DNA from: Limivivens faecihominis
Lineage (GTDB): Bacteria; Bacillota; Clostridia; Lachnospirales; Lachnospiraceae
Direction: 5' to 3'
Length of the DNA: 6,039 nucleotides
Assembly: GCF_020686945.1 (NCBI RefSeq)
Contig: NZ_JAJEPR010000072.1
Span: 1-6,039 of the forward strand
The notes beneath the pieces were generated by a model, which saw only the letters and a program-made list of their open reading frames with translations, had not been told where the DNA came from and made no database searches. The translations under genes were made by a program, and so were the position numbers. This document shows positions 1 through 5,519 of the stretch, one piece after another (the stretch's first letter is position 1; each line of letters opens with the position of its first letter).

Positions 1-12
1 GGCACTCCCCAA

Positions 13-73
13 CAAGATTCCCGCAGGGGCAAAATGAGCGATAAGCGAATTTTGGTACTGCGGTAGAATCTTG
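13..73. repeat. Long imperfect inverted repeat (possible oriT or recombination-site hairpin)
   Basis: The outer arms are CAAGATTC (13-20) and GAATCTTG (66-73), a perfect 8 bp match. Directly inside are CCGCAG (21-26) and CTGCGG (58-63), separated from the outer arm by a two-base bulge (TA) on one side only. Further in are CAAAAT (30-35) and ATTTTG (49-54). The apex contains AGCGA-TA-AGCGA (37-48), a short direct repeat. In total 20 base pairs can form across 61 bases. There is no T-tract on either side, so it is not a standard terminator. Nested, interrupted arms around an unpaired apex are common at oriT sites and at some recombination sites. I could not match a known nick sequence. Confidence 0.5.
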
Positions 74-147
74 CTCTAAGAAAGTGACGGATTCCGCTGT
101 GTAGGCTTCTGCTGATACCCTCGACGGAGAGGGCGGGGCTTCTGCCA

Positions 148-209
148 ACTTTGCGGCAATATTTTTCCCGTCATTATTACTACGCACTGGAAGAAAAATA
201 TGGCAAAGT
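148..209. repeat. Second long inverted repeat
   Basis: The outer arms are ACTTTGC (148-154) and GCAAAGT (203-209), 7 bp and perfect. The inner arms are ATATTTTTC (159-167) and GAAAAATAT (193-201), 9 bp and perfect. The two arm pairs are separated by GGCA on the left and a single G on the right. The loop is 25 bases (168-192), and within it CC (168-169) could pair with GG (189-190). Sixteen base pairs can form. It is not followed by a T-tract and is not explained by any coding frame. It may form one structured region with the repeat at 13-73. The function is unknown. Confidence 0.5.
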
Positions 210-262
210 CCCCCGGAAAATCTTTTCGTGTTTTCGTAACAGTATTTGACAAAAACGGGCGC

Positions 263-297
263 AAAAAAACAGGAAACCTTTTTCTGATTTCCTGTTT
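263..297 (-). terminator. Rho-independent terminator ending the helD/winged-helix unit
   Basis: Read on the minus strand, a perfect 10 bp stem (AAACAGGAAA pairing with TTTCCTGTTT, positions 288-297 and 267-276) encloses an 11-base loop. The T residues that close the stem run into a T-tract of seven (263-269). It begins 35 bases after the winged-helix stop codon, which is where the end of the operon is expected. On the plus strand the hairpin has no following T-run, so termination is predicted only for leftward transcripts. Confidence 0.85.
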
Positions 298-332
298 ACT
301 GACTGCCAAAAAGGGCGGCGGTTATTCGGTTG

Positions 333-752
333 TCATTCCCCGGAAGCAAACTTGTAGCCTATGCCTAAAACGGTCTTTATGTAGGTGGGGTTTTTGCTGT
401 CCGGCTCTATCTTTTTCCGTAGGTTGTAAATCACGTTGACAACACTTGAATGGCAGCTATCGCTATCCATGTTCCAAACGGCTTCAAAAATCTGTTCTTG
501 TGTGAGGACATTGCCGGGATTGGAAGCAAGGAATACAAGGGTACTGTATTCAAGGCGGGTAAGGTTTATTTCCTCCCCGTCCCTAAATACCCGGCGTTGG
601 TGCTGCCTTATTTCCAGTCCCGGAAAAAAGAGTGTAGGAAAAACACCAAAAGACATGGTTTCCATTTTAGCTTGATTGGCAGTTATTAACGATATAATTT
701 GTTCATATAAGTTGTTCTGATTATCTGTCCGAATTATTATTAACTTATCCAT
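333..752 (-). CDS. Stand-alone OmpR/PhoB-type winged-helix DNA-binding protein (no receiver domain)
   Basis: This is a 139-residue predicted cytoplasmic DNA-binding protein. Residues about 45-136 match the C-terminal effector domain of OmpR/PhoB response regulators. They show the opening strand LEIRQHQRRVFRDGEEINLT, the segment LEYSTLVFLASNPGNVLTQEQIFEAVW, a recognition-helix segment SVVNVIYNLRKKIEPD, and the closing hairpin YIKTVLGIGYKF. The usual N-terminal receiver of about 120 residues with its phospho-acceptor Asp is absent. Residues 1-40 show no domain I recognise. The ATG at 752 is the first possible start in frame, because an in-frame TGA lies 6 bases upstream of it; its ribosome binding site is weak. 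The gene starts 13 bases after the helD stop, so the two are probably co-transcribed, and the terminator at 263-297 follows. It could regulate this element without phosphorylation, or be a remnant of a full regulator. The domain call is firm; the target is unknown. Confidence 0.85.
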   Translation of the reverse strand: MDKLIIIRTDNQNNLYEQIISLITANQAKMETMSFGVFPTLFFPGLEIRQHQRRVFRDGEEINLTRLEYSTLVFLASNPGNVLTQEQIFEAVWNMDSDSCHSSVVNVIYNLRKKIEPDSKNPTYIKTVLGIGYKFASGE

Positions 753-765
753 GTGTTTTCATGAC

Positions 766-2010
766 CTATTCTGTCTGCGCTAGTTTTGTATGTTTAGAAG
801 TTGCATATATCAATGGGCTAACTTCTTTTTCACAAAATAAGCTAAGTCTATGGAGTGCTCTGGTACAGGCAACGTATAAGAGATTTTTATCATCTTCATC
901 ATAGTAGTTTTGATTGTCTGCATCACAAATTAAGACGGCATCAAATTCCAACCCCTTTGACATATATACTGGTATAATGAATACACCTTGTAACTCTGCT
1001 GCACTTCCATTTCTGATTATTTGTATATCTAGTTTGTGCTTTATTTTGTTATACAAGCAGATGGAATTATTTTCAGTTTTACAAATTAATCCTATTGACT
1101 GTAATCCTTTTTCTTGGCATGATTTTACCTCTTCAACAATCTTGTCAATAAAGACTTCGGAATTATCCGCAATAAATACTTCCGGGCTATCCCCTTTCCG
1201 ATTAAAACTTTTTATCTGTGGACTTTGTTCTATGAATTTTAAGCTAAAATTTAATATCTCATTCGTACAACGGAAACTTTTGTTCAACACGATAAGAGAA
1301 GATTTTTTCTTATTCAGTATTTTATGAATTTCTTCATAGAAAGATATATCCTCTTTTTTGGCAAGGGTTTGTTTCATATCCCCTAAGATTGTAAATTTAG
1401 CATTTGGAAATAATAAGCCGAATATTTCATATTGAAGCGGGTAATAGTCTTGAGCTTCATCAATGACAACCTGCTTGATATTTTTATATTCATTCGTTCC
1501 GTATATTTTTAAATATAAATAAAGCATTGCTATTGCGTCATCATAGTATATACAGCCTGCTTCCAGATTTTCTTTCGTATATTCCCGGATTTCCTTTATG
1601 CTCTCTGAGGAATTATTATTTTGCAATAAACTGAAAAAATAGGATTCATTGCTAAATAATGTTTTATACAACTCAAATATATCAATTTTTATAAATTTTT
1701 GTATTTCCTGCTTTACTAAATTTTTTTCTGCTTTATGTCCCCGTCCCTTTCCTGTTCCAAATATTAGTTCTAAAATATAATCTTCTAATTGCTCTAACTT
1801 TATGCCTAATGGAGTTTCTGTTCTTCCCAGTATCTTATCTTGTAGAGTCTGCCTGTTTACAACACATGTTCCTTCATAATAAACATCATCAAATTCTATC
1901 CATTGGCATGGAATATCATAAATAAATTTGTCTAATATTTCCCCAAAAAGTTTTGACGCTTTAAACTCGATACTGTCTTTATAAATTTTTTTTGTATTGT
2001 GAGGGAGCAA
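766..2010 (-). CDS. helD: HelD-type UvrD-like ATPase, C-terminal part (split from the N-terminal part by a frameshift)
   Basis: This frame encodes the second half of a HelD-family RNA-polymerase-associated ATPase. Visible superfamily 1 motifs, numbered from the frame opening at 2010, are: Walker B VVIDEAQD (181-188), motif III ILGDMKQTL (208-216), motif IV NKSFRCTNEI (243-252), motif V MSKGLEFDAVLICDAD (350-365) and motif VI LLYVACTRALHRLSLF (377-392). No Walker A is present because it lies in the upstream frame. The only start near the frame opening is a TTG at 2010 with no ribosome binding site, and the first internal Met comes after motif-bearing sequence begins, so independent translation is unlikely. 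The true coding part probably starts at the A-run at 1986-1993, where it continues the upstream frame. The joined protein would be 733 residues, close to the usual HelD size of about 700-780. The stop at 766-768 lies 13 bases before the winged-helix gene. Confidence 0.85.
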   Translation of the reverse strand: MLPHNTKKIYKDSIEFKASKLFGEILDKFIYDIPCQWIEFDDVYYEGTCVVNRQTLQDKILGRTETPLGIKLEQLEDYILELIFGTGKGRGHKAEKNLVKQEIQKFIKIDIFELYKTLFSNESYFFSLLQNNNSSESIKEIREYTKENLEAGCIYYDDAIAMLYLYLKIYGTNEYKNIKQVVIDEAQDYYPLQYEIFGLLFPNAKFTILGDMKQTLAKKEDISFYEEIHKILNKKKSSLIVLNKSFRCTNEILNFSLKFIEQSPQIKSFNRKGDSPEVFIADNSEVFIDKIVEEVKSCQEKGLQSIGLICKTENNSICLYNKIKHKLDIQIIRNGSAAELQGVFIIPVYMSKGLEFDAVLICDADNQNYYDEDDKNLLYVACTRALHRLSLFCEKEVSPLIYATSKHTKLAQTE

Positions 2011-2968
2011 TTATTTTTTCTAAAAAATCGTTCTTGGACTGAATTTTCCTGCCTTTTAACAGCATTTTTAGAATATCCTCAAATACAACGGAGATAACAT
2101 TATCTTCTCCCAATTCGGGCAACACATTAGAAATATATTGCTCAAATATAGTATTAGGGGAAATAATCATAATATTATTTGCGGACAACTTTGTCTGTAA
2201 TCCTTGATACATAAGATAAGCTGCCCGATGAAGGGCAATGGAAGTTTTACCGCTTCCTGCCACGCCCTGCACCATTAACAGGTCGTTTTCCATATCTCTG
2301 ATAACAGCGTCCTGTTCTTGTTGTATTGTTTCAACTATCGCTTTCATTTTGGCGGTGGTATTCTGTGATAATAGTTGTCTTAAAAATTCATCAACAATCT
2401 GCACATCTGTATCAAAAAAATACTTTAACACTCCATTCTTTATTTCATACTGACGTTTTAATTTGAGTTCACCTGTTACCCGCCCGCATGGAGCGTCATA
2501 AAATGCTTCTCCTTTCATAAAGCGGTAAAAAATACTTGCAATCGGTGATCGCCAATCATAAACATACATCTCCTGATAACTGTTTTTCCGTAGAGAGGAA
2601 CGTCCGATATATATTTTTTCACATTCTTCCTCATCATCAAATTTAAAATCAATACGGGCAAAATATGGTGATTTTATCATGTTTTCCAGTAAAAGTATTC
2701 TGTGTTCTTCTTCTTCATAATCTACAATTTTATCTGTAACAGGGTTCATATATTGACTTAACTCAACAAGTGCCTCAAATCCGTCAGAAGTGTATAGATT
2801 TGTAACACTATGTGTTGCGTTTTCACGAACTTCTTTTTTGGCTTCGATAATTTGTGATTTCTTTTTTTCTGCTGCTTCTTTTGCTTGTTTTAATTGTTCC
2901 TCGGCTAAAGATATAGTTTGCTTTAATCTTATTTCTTCGTACTCTCTTTCTGATTGATTATTTCCCAT
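1979..2968 (-). CDS. helD: HelD-type UvrD-like ATPase, N-terminal part with Walker A (ends at a frameshift)
   Basis: HelD binds RNA polymerase and uses ATP to free it from stalled or nucleic-acid-bound states; in actinobacteria related proteins are linked to rifamycin tolerance. This 329-residue frame has a charged N-terminal coiled-coil-like segment (about 5-50), the arm that enters the polymerase secondary channel in known HelD structures. A family signature follows, IYIGRSSL and VYDWRSPIASIFY (about 119-148), then Walker A GVAGSGKT (235-242) and IISPNTIFEQYISNVLPELGE (about 268-288; typical HelD text). The ATG at 2968 has an ideal AAGGAGGG site 8 bases upstream. The frame ends at a TAA (1979-1981) just after eight A's (1986-1993); dropping one A continues it into the downstream helicase half. 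The stretch is strikingly AT-rich compared with the conjugation genes, which suggests separate origin. It is a nonfunctional pseudogene unless the run is a sequencing error or is bypassed by slippage. Confidence 0.87.
   Translation of the reverse strand: MGNNQSEREYEEIRLKQTISLAEEQLKQAKEAAEKKKSQIIEAKKEVRENATHSVTNLYTSDGFEALVELSQYMNPVTDKIVDYEEEEHRILLLENMIKSPYFARIDFKFDDEEECEKIYIGRSSLRKNSYQEMYVYDWRSPIASIFYRFMKGEAFYDAPCGRVTGELKLKRQYEIKNGVLKYFFDTDVQIVDEFLRQLLSQNTTAKMKAIVETIQQEQDAVIRDMENDLLMVQGVAGSGKTSIALHRAAYLMYQGLQTKLSANNIMIISPNTIFEQYISNVLPELGEDNVISVVFEDILKMLLKGRKIQSKNDFLEKIIAPSQYKKNL
1986..1993 (-). other. Run of eight A's at the helD frame break
   Basis: On the minus strand the codons read TAC AAA AAA AAT TTA TAA, so the upstream frame stops two codons after the run. 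One A fewer gives TAC AAA AAA ATT TAT AAA GAC, which continues directly into the C-terminal HelD frame. Runs of this length are known sites of polymerase slippage, of replication-based indels and of sequencing error; the sequence alone cannot separate these. Confidence 0.8.
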
Positions 2969-2976
2969 AAAAAATA

Positions 2977-2984
2977 CCCTCCTT
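2977..2984 (-). promoter_or_regulatory. Ribosome binding site of helD
   Basis: AAGGAGGG on the minus strand lies 8 bases before the ATG at 2968. It is a near-perfect Shine-Dalgarno sequence and fixes the start of the HelD N-terminal frame. Confidence 0.9.
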
Positions 2985-3028
2985 GATAAAAAACAACAGA
3001 AAAATTCTCACTGATACATTGCTAGGCT

Positions 3029-3057
3029 AGTTTAGCACACGTTTGCCTATATAAACA
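3029..3057 (-). promoter_or_regulatory. Candidate helD promoter with overlapping inverted repeat
   Basis: On the minus strand TAAACT (3029-3034) is preceded by TG plus one base, giving an extended -10 of the form TGnTAAACT. A poor -35 candidate, TGTTTA (3052-3057), lies 17 bases upstream. An inverted repeat TGCTA...TAGCA (3020-3037) covers the -10 box and could bind a repressor such as the winged-helix protein encoded downstream. The leader to the helD start would be about 55 bases. The -10 is plausible; the -35 and the operator are guesses. Confidence 0.35.
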
Positions 3058-3215
3058 GTCTTGTAATCATGAAATTTGTATGATACTATTATGGTGGGAG
3101 AGAGAATACAAAAATATTGTATATGCAATAGTAAAAAGGTCAGTAGCCTTTCCCATTATCCCATATCTTCAGCAGACAGGAATACAAGCCCAGTAAATTC
3201 TTCTTACAGAACGTG

Positions 3216-3238
3216 GGAAAGCTGCACCTTAGCTTTCC
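3216..3238. repeat. Perfect 8 bp hairpin, not a terminator
   Basis: GGAAAGCT (3216-3223) and AGCTTTCC (3231-3238) flank a 7-base loop. Neither strand has a T-run after it. It lies about 130 bases from the point where maff2 breaks, so it could be a structural or recombinase-binding feature of an element end, but no evidence beyond the symmetry supports this. Confidence 0.35.
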
Positions 3239-3255
3239 ATGTCCTGTGAATAGAG

Positions 3256-3387
3256 TTATCCATGATTCCATAGCCTGTTATGCACATTTCCATAATGCTT
3301 GTCTTTGGTTCTTTTGTTCGGAATAGTGTGGTGCTGGCGGTCTATCTCTTGTTTTCGGTTGCTTGCTTCTTTACCGTACATGAGCAT
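3256..3387 (-). CDS. Unrecognised 43-residue open frame crossing the maff2 breakpoint
   Basis: This frame starts at an ATG inside the end of the truncated maff2 gene, in another frame, and ends at TAA 3256-3258. The predicted product is basic and rich in Lys, Arg, His and Asn (it begins MLMYGKEASNRKQEIDRQ), with no membrane segment and no motif I recognise. There is no clear ribosome binding site, and the start codon lies within maff2 sequence, so the frame may be the in-frame tail of another gene whose 5' part was lost at the junction. It may equally be chance. It is listed because it is the only open frame of note in the stretch between maff2 and helD. Confidence 0.2.
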   Translation of the reverse strand: MLMYGKEASNRKQEIDRQHHTIPNKRTKDKHYGNVHNRLWNHG

Positions 3388-3511
3388 TAGCACCGGGATT
3401 GTCATTTCCATATCCTTCCAGAAGGTTTACGACACCCCACACGCCAAGACCTGCGCCGATTGCGACTACAAGAGTTTTTAAAGTTGTAATTGCACTGCTA
3501 AAAAATGCCAT
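3371..3511 (-). pseudogene. Truncated Maff2-family small membrane protein
   Basis: Maff2 proteins are small (about 70 residue) membrane proteins encoded between virD4 and trbL-like genes in the conjugation modules of Tn1549-type ICEs; their exact role is unclear. The first 40 residues are typical of the family: MAFFSSAITTLKTL, a hydrophobic segment VVAIGAGLGVWGVVNLL (about 15-31), then LEGYGNDNPGA. The family usually continues with a second hydrophobic half (an SQGIKQLMAGGG-like stretch, then a second membrane helix). Here the frame runs on only as NAHVR before a TAA at 3371-3373, giving 46 residues, and the missing half is not found in any frame further left. The start ATG at 3511 has GGTGA six bases upstream. 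The simplest reading is interruption by inserted DNA at about 3375-3390. Identity as Maff2 is strong; loss of function is likely. Confidence 0.8.
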
Positions 3512-3555
3512 ATACATTCACCAAAACTGACTTCTTTCAGGTGTTTACGGGAATG

Positions 3556-3582
3556 AAAAAACACCGACTAAAAAGCCGGCGC
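3556..3582 (-). terminator. Hairpin with T-tract between the VirD4 gene and maff2
   Basis: On the minus strand GCGCCGGCT pairs with AGTCGGTGT around a TTTT loop, nine pairs including three G-U wobbles, followed by five T's (3556-3560). It lies about 50 bases after the VirD4 stop and 45 bases before the maff2 start. It could end or attenuate transcription within the conjugation operon. The whole hairpin also falls inside a 21-codon frame (3545-3610). Confidence 0.65.
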
Positions 3583-3632
3583 ACCTAATGTCAGTTATTC
3601 CTTTCCTCATTATTTTTCGTTCATTCCCATTG

Positions 3633-5519
3633 TTACTCCGACAACTCCACCTGAATTACCTCCACTTCTTCTTCGGGTTTCGGTGTGTACTGCGGATTTA
3701 ACTCTTTTTCTACTTTGTATCGGTTTTTCTCATTTTCATCTGCAAGAAACCGATAATTTTTGTGTTTCGTGATATCATATTTGTCTGAGAAAAATGGTCT
3801 GGCACCACGAATCTGCAGGATACATTTTCCTCCATCCATGACTGCAATCTCATCTTCTGTCATCAGCTGTTTGCCTGTTTTCTGGTAATTCAATCCAAAG
3901 GACTTCTGATTGCTCCTCGTTTCCGAAGTGTTATACAGATCAATGGTTTCCTTACCCAGAAGTTCACTCATTTCCTTTAAGGTAGTTTTCTCTTTTTCAC
4001 CAAGAAATAGTGTAGTATCACAGTTACCCAGAATGGTATCTGCACTATCCTTATACATTGCCTTTAGCTGACTCTGTGACTGCAAAATAATAGAAGCAGA
4101 GATTTCCCTGCTTCGGATAGTTGCAATCAGCTTGTCAAACTGAGGAATCTGCCCGATGTTGGCAAACTCATCAGCGATGACACGCACATGCACCGGAAGT
4201 CTTCCACCATATACATCGTCTGCCTTATCACAAAGCAAATTGAAAAGCTGTGACTGCAGCATCGCAATCACAAAGTTAAAGGTTGTATCTGTATCGGACA
4301 TAATCAAGAACAAGGCTGTTTTCCTGTCCCCAATCTTATCCAGTTCCATTTCATCGTAAGACATGATCTCACGAAGTTCTGCGATATCAAATGGGGCAAG
4401 TCTGGCTCCACAGGATATCAAAATACTTTTCGCTGTCTTTCCAGCCGCCATTTTGTATTTTTTATATTGTCTGACCGCAAAATGCTGAGGTTCTTTTGCC
4501 TCCAGCTCTTCAAACAACATATCCACCGGATTCTGGTAAGTTTCATCCTCTTCACGGGTTTCACTTTCATTCAGCAGATCCAGAAGGGTGTTGAGATTTT
4601 TTTCTTCCTCTTTCCCCTCGTACCAGATAAACGCAATCAATGCTGTGTACAGCAATTTCTCTGCTTTCACCCAAAAATCTTCGGAAGCTTTTTCCCCTTC
4701 GCCTTTGGTATTAACAATGATTGTTGTAACCAGCTTCAGGATATCTTTTTCAGACCGTATATAAGCAAATGGATTGTAATGAAGCGATTTGGAAAAATTG
4801 ATGGTATTCAGAACCTTAATCACATATGGCTCATGAACCACTTTTCCAGATTTATCTTTCATGATATTTCCATTCTTATCTTTCTTAGGTGGTCCCTTTG
4901 CTAACATCTTCCCACACTCTTCAATCAAAGTGCCTTTCGGATCTGTAATGACCATGGAACAGTTCATCTGCATGACCGATGGTTTTACGAAAAAACGTGT
5001 CTTACCGGAACCACTGCCGCCGATGACCACTATATTTTTATTTCTTGCATACTTCGGCTGCTTCGGTCTGCTCTCCATGGTCAGTGCTTCTGTTGCTGTC
5101 AATGGAATGTTCATCCATGAATCTTCCGACATATAAGGCTTGATATCCTCTGCGGTTCCCCATCTGGCTGAACCATACTCGATGCCTTTCCGTAATTTCT
5201 TTGCGTCTGCCTGTTTCTGCCAGACCAACACTTTCAGAACGACTGCAACAACAATACCTGCTAGCAGATCTTTCCAGTTATTGCTTAACACAAAACCAGC
5301 AAAAATCCGGTCTGCGTGTTCCATTGCATATAATAGTTTGTTCCCCATATCTTCTCCCGGACTGTTCCGGTAAAGAAAAAATGCCCGGTCTGCATAGAAA
5401 GCAGCCAGAGCATAAGGAATATTTGTAAGAACCAGTTTCTTTTTATCCAGGGCGGACAGCTTACCCCCGATTTTATTCTTCCACTTCTGCATCAGAGTTT
5501 TGCCGCTTTTCTTTTTCAT
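3633..5519 (-). CDS. VirD4/TraG-type conjugative coupling ATPase
   Basis: This is the type IV coupling protein that links the relaxase-DNA complex to the mating channel at the inner membrane. The product has 628 residues, normal for the Tn1549/CTn subfamily. A basic N-terminus is followed by a weakly hydrophobic stretch (about 30-50) and a clear membrane segment (LLAGIVVAVVLKVLVW, 85-100). Then come EYGSARWGTAEDI (114-126), Walker A GGSGSGKT (167-174), ITDPKGTLIEE (191-201), Walker B VRVIADEFANIGQIP (445-459) and the family segment IILQSQSQLKAMY (477-489). The acidic C-terminal tail (PEEEVEVIQVELSE) is typical of an exposed end. The ATG at 5519 overlaps the pcfB stop as ATGA and has AGGAG 8 bases upstream (5528-5532), so the genes are translationally coupled. 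Nothing in the gene looks damaged. Family symbols vary (virD4, traG, pcfC), so none is assigned. Confidence 0.95.
   Translation of the reverse strand: MKKKSGKTLMQKWKNKIGGKLSALDKKKLVLTNIPYALAAFYADRAFFLYRNSPGEDMGNKLLYAMEHADRIFAGFVLSNNWKDLLAGIVVAVVLKVLVWQKQADAKKLRKGIEYGSARWGTAEDIKPYMSEDSWMNIPLTATEALTMESRPKQPKYARNKNIVVIGGSGSGKTRFFVKPSVMQMNCSMVITDPKGTLIEECGKMLAKGPPKKDKNGNIMKDKSGKVVHEPYVIKVLNTINFSKSLHYNPFAYIRSEKDILKLVTTIIVNTKGEGEKASEDFWVKAEKLLYTALIAFIWYEGKEEEKNLNTLLDLLNESETREEDETYQNPVDMLFEELEAKEPQHFAVRQYKKYKMAAGKTAKSILISCGARLAPFDIAELREIMSYDEMELDKIGDRKTALFLIMSDTDTTFNFVIAMLQSQLFNLLCDKADDVYGGRLPVHVRVIADEFANIGQIPQFDKLIATIRSREISASIILQSQSQLKAMYKDSADTILGNCDTTLFLGEKEKTTLKEMSELLGKETIDLYNTSETRSNQKSFGLNYQKTGKQLMTEDEIAVMDGGKCILQIRGARPFFSDKYDITKHKNYRFLADENEKNRYKVEKELNPQYTPKPEEEVEVIQVELSE

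Larger units (their letters stand above)
1..262. other. Structured non-coding region with two large inverted repeats
   Basis: No convincing gene is visible here on either strand: the short open frames have no good ribosome binding site or recognisable domain. Base composition is higher in GC than in the helD block (31 of the first 60 bases are G or C by hand count). The stretch holds two long imperfect inverted repeats (13-73 and 148-209, listed separately) and a small CCCTC/GAGGG hairpin at 118-133. Two copies of GCTTCTGC occur near 105 and 138. It lies downstream of the terminator that ends the helD/winged-helix unit. Several stem-loops in a non-coding stretch of a mobile element would suit an origin of transfer ahead of mobilisation genes, which would have to lie beyond the left edge. 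That role is an inference. Confidence 0.45.
2985..3255. other. Intergenic region upstream of helD
   Basis: No supported gene lies here. Besides the candidate promoter it holds an ATACAA/TTGTAT inverted repeat (3106-3122) and a weak GAAAGG-type hairpin (about 3133-3152) whose minus-strand reading ends in a short T-run and could be a poor terminator. It also holds a perfect 8 bp stem GGAAAGCT/AGCTTTCC (3216-3223 with 3231-3238) with no T-tract. A 29-codon frame around 3070-3160 has no detectable domain. The region probably represents the end of the inserted DNA together with the helD control region. Confidence 0.5.

Noticed and set aside
76..309. 77-codon minus-strand open frame
   Set aside because: It has no ribosome binding site, runs through the terminator stem at 263-297 and the palindrome at 148-209, and shows no domain.
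200..439. 79-codon plus-strand open frame preceded by a GGAAG-like sequence
   Set aside because: It overlaps the terminator and the 3' end of the well-supported winged-helix gene in antisense, and has no recognisable domain.
914..1327. 137-codon plus-strand open frame
   Set aside because: It is antisense to the motif-bearing part of helD; its hydrophobic content is a by-product of the opposite strand.
1986..2010. Independent gene start (TTG at 2010) for the C-terminal helicase frame
   Set aside because: There is no ribosome binding site, the start is a rare codon, and the product would be a helicase fragment without Walker A; continuation from the upstream frame explains it better.
3216..3238. 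Hairpin as a terminator
   Set aside because: The stem is perfect but no T-run follows on either strand.
3299..3481. 60-codon plus-strand open frame
   Set aside because: It is antisense to maff2 and spans the junction; it has no ribosome binding site or known family.
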